Assembly: GCA_944387375.1 (NCBI GenBank)
Contig: CALXEQ010000001.1
Location: forward strand, 188,483 to 252,482
Length of the DNA: 64,000 nucleotides
Source of the DNA: an uncultured Clostridia bacterium
Lineage (GTDB): Bacteria; Bacillota; Clostridia; TANB77; CAG-465
Direction: 5' to 3'
In this document: positions 37,134 to 46,873 of the stretch, one piece after another
Layout: each line of letters opens with the position of its first letter
Numbering within the stretch: the first letter of the stretch is position 1
Translations under genes and position numbers: made by a program
The notes under the pieces: model-generated
Told to the model about the DNA's origin: nothing
What the model saw: the letters and a program-made list of their open reading frames with translations, nothing else
The model's database searches: none

Positions 37134-39377
37134 ATGATAGCTAAAATATTAATAAATACATCTGTAAATTCACTAAATAAAGTATATGATTATTTAGTAC
37201 CAGATGATATGTTAAATGATATTGAAATAGGAAAGAGAGTAAGTGTAAGTTTTGGAAGAGGAAAAAGTTTAGAAGAAGGAATTGTTGTAAAACTTGAAGA
37301 AAAAATAGAAGACCCTAAATATAAATTGAAGGAAATATCTGCTATATTAGATGATGTGTCATATATAGATGAAAAAAGATTAAAACTTGCTAAATATATA
37401 GCGTATATATATTTTTGTAATGTATATGATGCATTAAAGTTAATGTTACCACCAGGTACAAAATCTAAAAACAGCAGTAAAAGTATTGATACTAGAAAAG
37501 ATAGTGTTATCTCTCTTTTAAAGTCACATGATGAAATAATGCAAGATATTCAATCAAATGTTATTAAAAGTGCAAAACAAATACAACTTCTAACTTTTTT
37601 AATGTATAACGAATATGTTTTAGTAAATGATATTATTGATGGGCTTTCAATATCAAGAAGTGTAATAAATACTGCACAAAAAAATGGATATATAAAAATA
37701 GAGAAAGTAGATAAACAAATAGATTTTTTAAGTGAATTAAATATAAAAAGATCAGAGCCTCTAAAGCCAACTGATGAGCAAAAATATGTAATAGATAATA
37801 TTAGTAAATATATATATGATGAAGAATACAAGCAATGCTTAATTCATGGAGTTACTGGAAGTGGAAAAACAGAAGTATATTTACAGCTTATTGATAGAGT
37901 TCTTACTCAAGGAAGAAAAGCTATAGTACTTGTTCCTGAAATATCTCTTACATATCAAACTGTTGAAAGATTTGTTTCAAGGTTTGGAAATGACATAGCA
38001 ATTTTACATAGTAAGATGACTATCGCTCAAAGAAAAGATGAATATAAAAGAATAAAAAGAGGAGAGGTTAATATAGTAGTCGGAGCAAGATCTGCAATTT
38101 TTGCACCAATTGATGATATTGGACTAATAATAATTGATGAGGAACATGATACAAGTTACTATTCACAAACAAAGCCTAAATATTCTACAAAAGATATTGC
38201 AGCATATATTTGTAAAGAAAATAATGCTGTTTTAGTACTAGGAAGTGCTACTCCTGAAATTGGTACATATACAAAAGCTTTAAATGGAAAAATAGAACTT
38301 TTTGAAATGAAAAATAGGGCAGCTTCTGCTAAGCTTCCACAAATAGAGATAGTAGATTTAAAAGAAGACAGGGTACTTGGAAATACTTCTAACATTTCTA
38401 TAAGACTTAAAGAGGCCATTAGTGAAAATTTAAAAAATAAAGAGCAAACAATGTTATTTTTAAATAAAAGAGGATATAATTCATATCTTACATGTAAGAG
38501 TTGTGGATATGTATTTAATTGCCCAAATTGCGATGTGGCAATGACTTATCATAAGGCAAATAACTTGTTACTTTGTCACTATTGTTCACATGTGGAAAAA
38601 AATATAAGAATTTGTCCAAAGTGTGGAGGAGAAGAAATTTCAAGCTATGAGCTTGGAACTGAAAAATTAGAGGAAGAGTTAAAAGATTTATTCCCAAGCG
38701 CATCTATTTTAAGAATGGATGCAGATACTACTGTGGCACGAGATTCACAACAAAAAATATTAGATAAGTTTAAAAATGAAAGTATTGATATATTAATTGG
38801 AACTCAGATGATAAGTAAGGGACACGATATGCCAAATGTAACGCTTGTTGGAATAATAGGTGCTGATGCACTTCTTGCAATGAATGATTTTTCATCATCT
38901 GAGCGAGCTTTTCAAAATATTTATCAAGTATCAGGAAGAGCAGGAAGAGGAAAAAAAGTAGGAAGAGTATTGATACAGACAAGTGATAGTGAAAATTATA
39001 TAATACAAGCGGTGAAAAATAATAGTTATATAGATTTTTATAAAATGGAAATAGATTATAGGAAAACTTTTGGATATCCACCCTTTATTGATATATTATT
39101 ATTTGAGATAAGTGGAAAAGATTTTAAAGAGGTAAAAGCAGAGGCAGAAAAATTATATAATATTTTAAATTTTGACAATCAAAATGAATATAGAGTATTT
39201 TCACCAAAATCTCCTTATATTCAAAGATTAAATAATAGATTTAGAATTAATGTAATGATAAAAGCAAGATTAAATTCGAAAATTTATAGTATTATTTATA
39301 ATAAAATAAAAATATATAATATTAAAAAGAAAAGTACTGTGTCAATGTCTGTAACTAAAAATCCAATATTTATATAA
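37134..39377 (+). CDS. priA: Primosomal replication protein PriA
   Basis: 747 residues. A DNA helicase that reloads the replisome at stalled forks. N-terminal DNA-binding domain about 1-105, Walker A GVTGSGKTEV, DEEHD helicase motif II, the GSATP motif III, and eight cysteines in CKSCGYVFNCPNCD and CHYCSH...CPKCGG for two zinc sites. ISKGHDMPNVTLV and QVSGRAGRG are motifs V and VI. Length and order are normal. Confidence 0.95.
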   Translation: MIAKILINTSVNSLNKVYDYLVPDDMLNDIEIGKRVSVSFGRGKSLEEGIVVKLEEKIEDPKYKLKEISAILDDVSYIDEKRLKLAKYIAYIYFCNVYDALKLMLPPGTKSKNSSKSIDTRKDSVISLLKSHDEIMQDIQSNVIKSAKQIQLLTFLMYNEYVLVNDIIDGLSISRSVINTAQKNGYIKIEKVDKQIDFLSELNIKRSEPLKPTDEQKYVIDNISKYIYDEEYKQCLIHGVTGSGKTEVYLQLIDRVLTQGRKAIVLVPEISLTYQTVERFVSRFGNDIAILHSKMTIAQRKDEYKRIKRGEVNIVVGARSAIFAPIDDIGLIIIDEEHDTSYYSQTKPKYSTKDIAAYICKENNAVLVLGSATPEIGTYTKALNGKIELFEMKNRAASAKLPQIEIVDLKEDRVLGNTSNISIRLKEAISENLKNKEQTMLFLNKRGYNSYLTCKSCGYVFNCPNCDVAMTYHKANNLLLCHYCSHVEKNIRICPKCGGEEISSYELGTEKLEEELKDLFPSASILRMDADTTVARDSQQKILDKFKNESIDILIGTQMISKGHDMPNVTLVGIIGADALLAMNDFSSSERAFQNIYQVSGRAGRGKKVGRVLIQTSDSENYIIQAVKNNSYIDFYKMEIDYRKTFGYPPFIDILLFEISGKDFKEVKAEAEKLYNILNFDNQNEYRVFSPKSPYIQRLNNRFRINVMIKARLNSKIYSIIYNKIKIYNIKKKSTVSMSVTKNPIFI

Positions 39378-39384
39378 TAATATA

Positions 39385-39413
39385 TTGAAAAAAGTTGTTT
39401 TTTATAATATAAG
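39385..39413 (+). promoter_or_regulatory. Promoter of the beta-CASP hydrolase gene
   Basis: TTGAAA (39385-39390) and TATAAG (39408-39413) with 17 bases between. Moderate match. Confidence 0.5.
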
Positions 39414-39439
39414 TAATATTATGAGAGGTTGGAGATAAT

Positions 39440-41056
39440 ATGAACATAACATTTTATGGAGCTGCAAAAGAGGTAACTGGTTCTTGTCATTTAGTAGAAG
39501 TAGAAGGACATAAGTTTTTAGTTGATTGCGGACTTTTTCAAGGAAATTTAACAAATCAAATGCTAAATTATGAGGATTTTCCATTTGATTTAAATGAAAT
39601 AGAATTTGTAATTCTTACACATGCACATATAGACCATAGTGGAAGAATACCAAAATTATATAAAGATGGATTTAGAAATACTGTATATTGTACCAATGCT
39701 ACAAGAGATCTTTGTAAAATTATGTTACCAGATAGTGGACATATTCAAGAAAAAGAAATTGAATGGGTAAATAGAAAAAGAATGCGTGCTGGTAAAAAGC
39801 CAAATGAACCAATTTATACAGAACAAGATGCAATAGATTGTATAGAAATAATCACAGGAATAGATTATAATAACAAAATAAAAATAAATGATAACATATC
39901 TTTTGTACTAAAAGATGCAGGACATATGTTGGGGTCAGCTATTGTTGAGTTATATCTTACTGAAAATGGTGAAAATAAAAAGTTAGTGTTTACTGGTGAT
40001 TTAGGAAATACTAATTTGCCAATTATAAATGATCCAGTAACAATTGATAGTGCAGATATACTTGTTACAGAATCCACTTATGGAGATAGGTTACATAGCA
40101 GTATGCAAGATCAATCAGATAAGTTTATAAATATAGTAATTGATACTATAAAAAGAGGAGGAAATGTGGTAATACCTTCCTTTGCTGTAGAAAGAACTCA
40201 AGAAGTTTTATATGAGATAAATAAAGCATTAGCACATCATCCACAAAAGGAGTTTTTAGCCACAATTCCAGTATATGTTGATAGTCCTTTAGCGGTTAAT
40301 GCGACAAAGATATTTGCATCTCAGTTTGAGTATTATGATCAAGAAACAATTGAATATTTAAAAAGAGGAGACAATCCTTTAACATTTGAAAACTTACACT
40401 TTGTAGAAACAGCTGAAGAATCACAAGCTTTAAATGACGATATGACTCCAAAGGTTATAATATCTGCAAGTGGAATGTGTGAAGTTGGTAGAATAAAGCA
40501 TCATTTAATGCATAATCTATATAGACCAGAATGTACTGTTCTATTTGTTGGATATCAAGCAGAAGGTACTTTGGGTAGAAAGATTTTAAGTGGTGATAAG
40601 TTAGTAAAAATATTTGGAGAAGAAATAGCAGTTCAAGCAGATATTAAATATTTAGATGCTTTTTCAGGACACGCAGATAGAGATGGACTTTTAAATTGGA
40701 TAGGAGCAATAAAAGATAAACCAAAACAAATATTTATAGTTCATGGAGAAATAGAGGCTCAAACTGTTCTAAAAGAATATATTGAGCAAGGATTTAAAAT
40801 AAATTGTGTAATTCCAGATTATGAGGAATGCTATGATGTAAATGGAACATTAATTGCAGATAGAAAGAATTCATATAAAGCTACAAGATATAACATATTA
40901 GAGCTTATGGCTTCATTAAAAGAAGAAATTGATGGAATGACTAATAATGTAAAAAGAAACTTGAAAAGTAGTGTAACAGATGAATATTTACAAAACATAG
41001 TTTTAAAACTTAAAGATGTCCAAAAATCAATAGATTCTGTTAATGAACAGGAATAA
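39440..41056 (+). CDS. MBL-fold beta-CASP metallohydrolase, probable RNase
   Basis: 538 residues. Metal ligands HAHIDHSG, then GHMLGSA, then FTGDLG and, in the C-terminal part, FSGHADRDGL and FIVHGE. The beta-CASP insert holds VDSPLAVNAT and VIISASGMCEVGRI. These are the marks of the RNA-processing beta-CASP family (YsgC/CPSF73-like), which cut or trim RNA. It has 538 rather than about 450 residues because of a C-terminal coiled-coil addition (about 475-538). Own promoter and terminator. Confidence 0.85.
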   Translation: MNITFYGAAKEVTGSCHLVEVEGHKFLVDCGLFQGNLTNQMLNYEDFPFDLNEIEFVILTHAHIDHSGRIPKLYKDGFRNTVYCTNATRDLCKIMLPDSGHIQEKEIEWVNRKRMRAGKKPNEPIYTEQDAIDCIEIITGIDYNNKIKINDNISFVLKDAGHMLGSAIVELYLTENGENKKLVFTGDLGNTNLPIINDPVTIDSADILVTESTYGDRLHSSMQDQSDKFINIVIDTIKRGGNVVIPSFAVERTQEVLYEINKALAHHPQKEFLATIPVYVDSPLAVNATKIFASQFEYYDQETIEYLKRGDNPLTFENLHFVETAEESQALNDDMTPKVIISASGMCEVGRIKHHLMHNLYRPECTVLFVGYQAEGTLGRKILSGDKLVKIFGEEIAVQADIKYLDAFSGHADRDGLLNWIGAIKDKPKQIFIVHGEIEAQTVLKEYIEQGFKINCVIPDYEECYDVNGTLIADRKNSYKATRYNILELMASLKEEIDGMTNNVKRNLKSSVTDEYLQNIVLKLKDVQKSIDSVNEQE

Positions 41057-41060
41057 ATAA

Positions 41061-41100
41061 AAATAACTAATACAAATTTTTGTATTAGTTATTTTTTTTT
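41061..41100 (+). terminator. Strong intrinsic terminator after the beta-CASP gene
   Basis: A perfect inverted repeat of 16 bases (41061-41076 with 41079-41094) followed by T; the innermost pairs must open to form a loop. Confidence 0.85.
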
Positions 41101-41136
41101 ACTTTTTTAATATAATTTATAAAAAGAGGAGATGTA

Positions 41137-41784
41137 ATGAAAAAAATTAAAATATTTGCTTTTAATTTTGATACTAAAGTAAAAATAATAATGGTGTGTT
41201 CTATAATAATATCTGTAGTAATAATTATATATTCTTTTTATAACATATGTATAGAAAATGGAATAAAAAGTGAGAGTATACCTAAAAAGGAAGACTTTTT
41301 TAATATAAAAGAATATGAGGCACAATATACAGTTACAGTAAATAGCAATAAAAATACTAATACATATAAAGTTAAAGAAATCACAAATATTTTACAAAAT
41401 GAATACACATATATCATAGATGACATATTAAATATCAATGTAACAAATAATCAAATAAATATCTCAAAATATAATATAGATTATAAATATGCTATTGAAA
41501 AAATGTCAGATTATGGAAATTCAAATTTGATGTCTTTTTCTAGTATAATAAATATAGTAAATGGAATAAAAGATAATACAATATTAGGAAATATAAAAAA
41601 GATAGAAAATGATGGAAATGTTGTATATAAAATTCATACTAATGATGAGATTGCCTCAAATATTAAAGATATTGATATAGAAATGTCGAAAAATGAAGAT
41701 AAAATTAATCAAATTAAAATATATAATTTAGATGGTAAAGAACAGTATTTGATAGTATTTGAAAGTTTCATAGTCAAAAAATAA
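41137..41784 (+). CDS. Membrane-anchored protein, possibly GerS-related
   Basis: 215 residues. One N-terminal membrane helix (about 14-37), then an extracellular part starting with EYEAQYTVTVNSNKNTNTY. This YxxxVTVxSNKNTNxY pattern recalls the GerS-related (lipoprotein-sorting-like) germination proteins of clostridia, but there is no lipobox cysteine. The likeness is weak. RBS AAAGAGGAG. It precedes the MazF gene and is transcribed from the same direction. Confidence 0.45.
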   Translation: MKKIKIFAFNFDTKVKIIMVCSIIISVVIIIYSFYNICIENGIKSESIPKKEDFFNIKEYEAQYTVTVNSNKNTNTYKVKEITNILQNEYTYIIDDILNINVTNNQINISKYNIDYKYAIEKMSDYGNSNLMSFSSIINIVNGIKDNTILGNIKKIENDGNVVYKIHTNDEIASNIKDIDIEMSKNEDKINQIKIYNLDGKEQYLIVFESFIVKK

Positions 41785-41794
41785 CATAAAACTA

Positions 41795-41823
41795 TTTACT
41801 AAAACTATTAAATAGTGTATAAT
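41795..41823 (+). promoter_or_regulatory. Possible promoter immediately before mazF
   Basis: TTTACT (41795-41800) and TATAAT (41818-41823) with 17 bases between. Transcription would start inside or just after the AAAGGAGGT box (41824-41832), giving an almost leaderless mRNA. This makes the promoter doubtful despite its fit. Confidence 0.35.
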
Positions 41824-41841
41824 AAAGGAGGTAAAGTATAT

Positions 41842-42198
41842 TTGAAAATAAAATTAGGTGACATATTTTATGCTAATTTAAATCCTACTATTGGAAGCGA
41901 ACAAGACGGAATAAGACCTGTTTTAGTTGTTCAAAACAATAAAGGAAATAAATTTAGTCCTACTATTGTTATAGTACCTATTACCTCTAGTTTAACTAAA
42001 AATGACTTGCCAATACATGTAGTATTAGAAAATACTAAAGGGTTGGAGAAAAAGTCGATTGCTTTAATTGAGCAAATAAGAACATTAGATAAAAGAAGAT
42101 TAATAAAAAAAATTACTAATATTTCTTCTATAGATCTTGAAAAAGTAAAAGAAGCAATAAAAAAGAACTTGAACATAAGAGGAATAGATATATTTTAA
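41842..42198 (+). CDS. mazF: MazF/PemK-family mRNA interferase (EndoA-like)
   Basis: 118 residues from the TTG at 41842, nine bases after AAAGGAGGT. A GTG at 41815 in the same frame would make the RBS part of the coding region. GDIFYANLNPTIGSEQDG and RPVLVVQNNKGNKFSPT are the active loop and strand of EndoA, and SIALIEQIRTLDKRRL follows. These toxins cut mRNA at short motifs. No antitoxin gene is visible upstream; only a membrane protein gene and about 55 non-coding bases precede it. Confidence 0.85.
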   Translation: MKIKLGDIFYANLNPTIGSEQDGIRPVLVVQNNKGNKFSPTIVIVPITSSLTKNDLPIHVVLENTKGLEKKSIALIEQIRTLDKRRLIKKITNISSIDLEKVKEAIKKNLNIRGIDIF

Positions 42199-42224
42199 CA
42201 ATATAATATATTTAGGAGGAAAAG

Positions 42225-44621
42225 ATGGATAATAATAATAAACCTTTAAATGTTAGATTAAGGGCAAATTCACAAAAGAATTCTAAACCAAGTACTATAA
42301 AGAAAACTTCAACAAGAAGTGCATCAACAAGTGCTGGTAATAATTCAAAAGATCCTAAGAAAAAGAAAAATAAAAAACTTGGATGGAAAATATTTAGAGT
42401 TTGTCTTTTTGTAGGTATTGCACTATGTATAATAGGTGCTGGTGTAGTTTTAGGGGTTATTTCAGGTATAGTAGATGACACTGAGAGCATAAGCCTAGAA
42501 GACTTAGAACTTTTACCACAAGCTACATTTTTATATGATAAGGATGGAAATGAAATAACATCTTTATATGATCAAGAAAATAGAATTATAGTAAATTATG
42601 AAGACATACCTCAAAATACAGTAAATGCTATAGTTGCAATAGAAGATGAAAGATTTTTCTCACATCATGGTATTGATATAAAAAGAACTTTAGGAGCTAT
42701 TGTTACCTATATTGCTAATGGTGGTGAATCATCATTTGGTGGTAGTACAATAACTCAACAGTTAGTTAAAAATATTACTGATGATGATGAGGTTGCTTGG
42801 CAAAGAAAAATAAGAGAATGGTATAGAGCAATAACTTTAGAGACAAAACTATCTAAAGATAAAATATTTGAATCATATGTAAATACTATCTATTATGGTG
42901 ATGGAAGTTATGGTATAGAAGTCGCTTCAAATCATTTTTTTGGAAAATCCGTAACAGATTTAAATTTAGCAGAATCAGCTGCTATTGCTGCAATGATTCA
43001 ATCTCCAGAAGTTACAAATGCATATAAAAGTGAAGAAGCAAAGCAAAAACTATTAGAAAGAAAAGATCTTGTTTTAGATAAAATGTTAGAACTTGGAATG
43101 ATATCTCAACAAGAACATGACGATGCAAAGGCATATGAGTTAGTGTTCCAGGCAAATGATCAATCTATTGGTGGAGATCAAACATACTTTGTTGATGCTG
43201 TTGTAGAAGCTGTTATAGCTGATTTGATGGATCAAAAGAATGTATCAAGAGGTATAGCTATAAAAATGATTTATACTGATGGATATAAAATAAACACTAC
43301 TCAAGATCAATCTGTACAAGCTGCTATAGATGATGCTTTTAACAATCCAAATATTTTCTATACAGATTGGGATGGCGACTTTATGCAAGGTGCTATGGTT
43401 GTAATGGATCATACAACAGGTGAAGTCAGAGGACTTATTGGTGGTGCTGGTGAAAAAGATGGTGTATTAACACTAAATAGAGCAACTCAGACTCATAGAC
43501 AGCCAGGATCTTGTATGAAACCATTTGGAGCATATGGACCTGCATTTGAGCAAGGAGTATTATCACCTGGTGCAGGTATTGACGATACACAACTTACTAT
43601 GGGAAATTGGACACCTGTAAACTGGTATGGATATTTTTATGGATATGTTACAGTAAGAGAAGCAATAATGAATTCAGATAATATTCCTGCAGTTAGAGCT
43701 AATTTAATGGTAAGTGATGAAGACTTTGCATGGAACTTTGCATATAATTGTGGACTTACATCACTTGTAGAAGCAGATAAGACTGCTGCGTCTTTAGCAC
43801 TTGGTGGTGTAACAAAAGGATTTACAGTACTAGAGGTTGCTAATGCATATTCGACTATTGCAAATGAAGGATATCATATAGATCCAAAATTATATACAAC
43901 AGTTACAGATAGAAATGGCGATATTGTATTAGATAATACAAAAGTAGAGCCAAAACAAGTAATGAAAGACTCAACTGCATATATGTTAACTAGTTGCTTA
44001 TGTAGCGTTGTAGATAATCCTGGTGGAACAGGATATGGTGCAGTAAGTATCAAAAATGGATCAATTCAATGTGCTGGTAAAACAGGAAATACAGATGATG
44101 ACTATGATAGATGGTTCTGTGGATTTACACCATACTATACTATAGCTTGCTGGACTGGTTATGATCAAAATCAACCTATAAATAGAGGATATCCATATCC
44201 ATCTACTATGTTATTTAACACTGTAATGAATGCTATTTGTGCAGATAAGCCTGCAGCAACATTTACACAACCTTCTTCTGTTACAACTGTAGAGTTATGT
44301 AGAGATTCTGGAAAAGTACCTACAGATGCATGTAAAGCAGACCCTAGAGGTTCAAGAGTGACAAAAGATTTAGTTGCTGTTGATTCAATTCCAAAGGATA
44401 CATGTACAGTACATGAATTTGCTAATATTTGTAATGCATCTGGAAAGCTTGCATCAAGTTCTTGTAGAAGTACTACAAGAAAATCTGTAATAACAAGACC
44501 ATATACACCATCTCAAGGAGTATATCCTTCAGATTGGGTATATATGAAACCAACAGAAACATGTACAACATGTAGCGGTGGAGGAAATATTATAATATAT
44601 AGAAATGGAGTTGCACAGTAA
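42225..44621 (+). CDS. Penicillin-binding protein 1A, bifunctional
   Basis: 798 residues. A lysine-rich cytoplasmic start, one membrane helix (about 58-80), a GT51 transglycosylase domain (EDERFFSHHGID with the catalytic glutamate, then GGSTITQQLVKN), and a transpeptidase domain with QPGSCMKPF (nucleophile serine), SDN and AGKTGNT. The KTG motif is followed by N rather than the usual T. The last 130 residues are rich in cysteine (CRDSG, DACKA, DTCTVH, NICNASG, SSCRST, CTTCSGG), a tail type found in clostridial PBP1A. It polymerises and cross-links peptidoglycan. Confidence 0.92.
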   Translation: MDNNNKPLNVRLRANSQKNSKPSTIKKTSTRSASTSAGNNSKDPKKKKNKKLGWKIFRVCLFVGIALCIIGAGVVLGVISGIVDDTESISLEDLELLPQATFLYDKDGNEITSLYDQENRIIVNYEDIPQNTVNAIVAIEDERFFSHHGIDIKRTLGAIVTYIANGGESSFGGSTITQQLVKNITDDDEVAWQRKIREWYRAITLETKLSKDKIFESYVNTIYYGDGSYGIEVASNHFFGKSVTDLNLAESAAIAAMIQSPEVTNAYKSEEAKQKLLERKDLVLDKMLELGMISQQEHDDAKAYELVFQANDQSIGGDQTYFVDAVVEAVIADLMDQKNVSRGIAIKMIYTDGYKINTTQDQSVQAAIDDAFNNPNIFYTDWDGDFMQGAMVVMDHTTGEVRGLIGGAGEKDGVLTLNRATQTHRQPGSCMKPFGAYGPAFEQGVLSPGAGIDDTQLTMGNWTPVNWYGYFYGYVTVREAIMNSDNIPAVRANLMVSDEDFAWNFAYNCGLTSLVEADKTAASLALGGVTKGFTVLEVANAYSTIANEGYHIDPKLYTTVTDRNGDIVLDNTKVEPKQVMKDSTAYMLTSCLCSVVDNPGGTGYGAVSIKNGSIQCAGKTGNTDDDYDRWFCGFTPYYTIACWTGYDQNQPINRGYPYPSTMLFNTVMNAICADKPAATFTQPSSVTTVELCRDSGKVPTDACKADPRGSRVTKDLVAVDSIPKDTCTVHEFANICNASGKLASSSCRSTTRKSVITRPYTPSQGVYPSDWVYMKPTETCTTCSGGGNIIIYRNGVAQ

Positions 44622-44630
44622 AATGAAAAT

Positions 44631-44670
44631 AATAGCAGTAAATATTATGTAAAATTTACTGCTATTTTTT
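44631..44670 (+). terminator. Intrinsic terminator after PBP1A
   Basis: A perfect 13-bp stem (44631-44643 with 44654-44666), ten-base loop and T tail. Confidence 0.85.
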
Positions 44671-44719
44671 ACTTTCATAACAATACATGTGAATATTTAG
44701 TGAAAAAAGAAAATATATG

Positions 44720-44748
44720 TTGAAAAAAAATACATAATCTGATACAAT
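44720..44748 (+). promoter_or_regulatory. Promoter of the phosphodiester glycosidase gene
   Basis: TTGAAA (44720-44725) and TACAAT (44743-44748) with 17 bases between, 46 bases before the start codon. Confidence 0.6.
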
Positions 44749-44794
44749 AAAAAAAGTAAAGTTATTTTATATAACATAAAAATGGGGGAAGAAA

Positions 44795-45775
44795 ATGAAA
44801 AAATTCTTTAAAAAACTTGGAAAGGTATTGGGTGTTATACTTTTTGAACTAGTATACATTTTAGGATTAGGTATATATTTAATATACTATACTGAGTTTT
44901 TTACAACTACTAGAGATATGATAGTTACTACTTCAATGACTACTATGAGCCATCAATATTTTGCAACTTGGTTTTTAAGCCAAGAAAAAATAGATGAGAT
45001 ATTAGCTTCAAATAGACTTACATCAAATACAGAAGAGCAGGATTTACAAAAGGTAAATACTACGGACTCTGATGGTAAAGATAAAGGTTCTACAGAAGGA
45101 ATAGAAGTAGTTGACGTAAGTACAGATACTTTTAAAGCATATTTGATGATTATAGATGATCCATCAAGAGTTGATCTTGTTACTGCGAAAGATGTTGGAA
45201 CAGTTGGATCTACAACTTCACAAATAGTCGAACATTATAATGCAGTAGGTGGAATAAATGCTGGTGGTATGGCAGATGATGCTGCTGGTACTGGAGGCGA
45301 GCCTACAGGTCTTCTTATAACAAATGGTGAATATTATTCAGACGTTAACCCATATGAGTACTTTAGTATGTGTGGATTTACACAGGATAATATTTTATAT
45401 GTTTCAGATTCTATAAATAAAGCATCAATAGATCAATTAAATTTAAGATGTGCAGTTTCTTTTGGACCAGTGCTTATTGTAAATGGTGAACCAAGAATAA
45501 GTGGTGGTGGTGGTTGGGGTATTCAACCACGTACATGTATTGCACAAAGACAAGATGGAACAGTTTTATTTTTGGTAATAGATGGAAGACAAACAGATAG
45601 TGTTGGTGCAACGTTAAAAAATGCACAAGATATATTATTAAATTATGATGCATATAATGCATTTAACCTTGATGGTGGAGCATCTTCAACAATGGTATTT
45701 GATTCAAAACTTGTAAATAAACCTAGTGATATATTGGGTGAACGTTATGTTCCAACTGCATTTATAGTTAACTAA
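44795..45775 (+). CDS. Membrane-anchored phosphodiester glycosidase-family protein (NAGPA-like)
   Basis: 326 residues. One N-terminal membrane helix (about 12-36). The C-terminal half has GGINAGGMAD, RTCIAQRQDGTVLFLVIDGR and NLDGGASSTMVF, which define the NAGPA/YngK family of phosphodiester glycosidases acting on sugar-phosphate links. Wall teichoic acid or exopolysaccharide is a likely type of substrate. It lies between PBP1A and uppP, supporting a role in the envelope. RBS GGGGGAAG. Confidence 0.8.
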   Translation: MKKFFKKLGKVLGVILFELVYILGLGIYLIYYTEFFTTTRDMIVTTSMTTMSHQYFATWFLSQEKIDEILASNRLTSNTEEQDLQKVNTTDSDGKDKGSTEGIEVVDVSTDTFKAYLMIIDDPSRVDLVTAKDVGTVGSTTSQIVEHYNAVGGINAGGMADDAAGTGGEPTGLLITNGEYYSDVNPYEYFSMCGFTQDNILYVSDSINKASIDQLNLRCAVSFGPVLIVNGEPRISGGGGWGIQPRTCIAQRQDGTVLFLVIDGRQTDSVGATLKNAQDILLNYDAYNAFNLDGGASSTMVFDSKLVNKPSDILGERYVPTAFIVN

Positions 45776-45806
45776 TTATACATATGAAAAGAGGAGAATT
45801 ATAATT

Positions 45807-46862
45807 ATGAAGAAAATTTTGTTAAAGCTATTTGTATGCATAGTTGTGGGAACTTTTATTACTGTTGGCGTTTTAAATGTTGTTGAAAACTTTTTATATA
45901 AAATTACACAATCAAGTTATTTAGAAGTTCAGACTTATAGAACTAATAGTCAATCAGAAATAAAAAGTACAGATTTGATATCTATACCAGATAATGCAAC
46001 ACAATTGCAGTTTTCATATAATAATAAATATTATGCATATTTAGAAGATGGTGTAATACATATAAATAATATAGAGGATAAAAGTGAATATTGTACAATT
46101 AAAGAAGATGATCCTATATGTTATTATTACATGTTATATGATAAAAACTTAATTATGTATTTTGTTGAAGATACAAGTGGGTCTTATACCACATTAACAT
46201 TAAGAACATTTGAGATTGCAACTCAAAGAACAACTGATTATAATGATTTTAATGTTACTAATTTTTCAAGAATAAAAGATATAACTATGTCACCACTTAT
46301 TAATATAATTTATATAAATGTAGAGACAAAGAGTGGCGTATCAACAAATAATATTGTATATAAAATAGATTTATTTAATTCTATGTCAAGAGTTAGATCT
46401 GGTGTAATTTTAAATAAAATAAGAATGATGCAACATATAGATAGATTATATTATGAAGATACAGATGGAGGAGTATATACATCTGGTGCTTCTGTAAATT
46501 ACTTGTTTGGATATGCAGATGTAGAACTTATTGGAATAGATTCAAGACTTGAAAATGAAGATGATTATGAAACATTCTACTATTTAGACACAGAAACAAA
46601 TGATAGAGTATATGTTGTAAGTGGTTCAAGATTAGTAGATACAATTTATTTGAGTGATACAGATGTAGTAACATCATATAATGAATATAATGATGTGTAT
46701 TTGATATATCCTACATATATTTTAAATTTAACTGGAGAAAATCCATATAAAAGAGTAGCTAAATTATCAAAATATGTAACTTTTGAAGCAATAAAAGGAG
46801 ATACAGTATATTTAAGAACAACAAATAATAAAATTATAACAACACCATTACTAGATAATTAA
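45807..46862 (+). CDS. Membrane-anchored beta-rich protein, unknown function
   Basis: 351 residues. One N-terminal helix (about 5-27), then an all-beta extracellular part with repeated hydrophobic-Tyr strands ([46 protein letters not shown]). This pattern suggests beta-propeller blades, roughly six to seven. No catalytic motif seen. It lies 31 bases after the glycosidase gene and 11 before uppP, so it may be part of an envelope unit. I do not recognise a family. Confidence 0.6.
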   Translation: MKKILLKLFVCIVVGTFITVGVLNVVENFLYKITQSSYLEVQTYRTNSQSEIKSTDLISIPDNATQLQFSYNNKYYAYLEDGVIHINNIEDKSEYCTIKEDDPICYYYMLYDKNLIMYFVEDTSGSYTTLTLRTFEIATQRTTDYNDFNVTNFSRIKDITMSPLINIIYINVETKSGVSTNNIVYKIDLFNSMSRVRSGVILNKIRMMQHIDRLYYEDTDGGVYTSGASVNYLFGYADVELIGIDSRLENEDDYETFYYLDTETNDRVYVVSGSRLVDTIYLSDTDVVTSYNEYNDVYLIYPTYILNLTGENPYKRVAKLSKYVTFEAIKGDTVYLRTTNNKIITTPLLDN

Positions 46863-46873
46863 AGGAGAAAGAA

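Noticed and set aside
41785-41841. Short antitoxin gene upstream of mazF
   Set aside because: The gap is too small and no start codon with RBS and antitoxin-like sequence was found.
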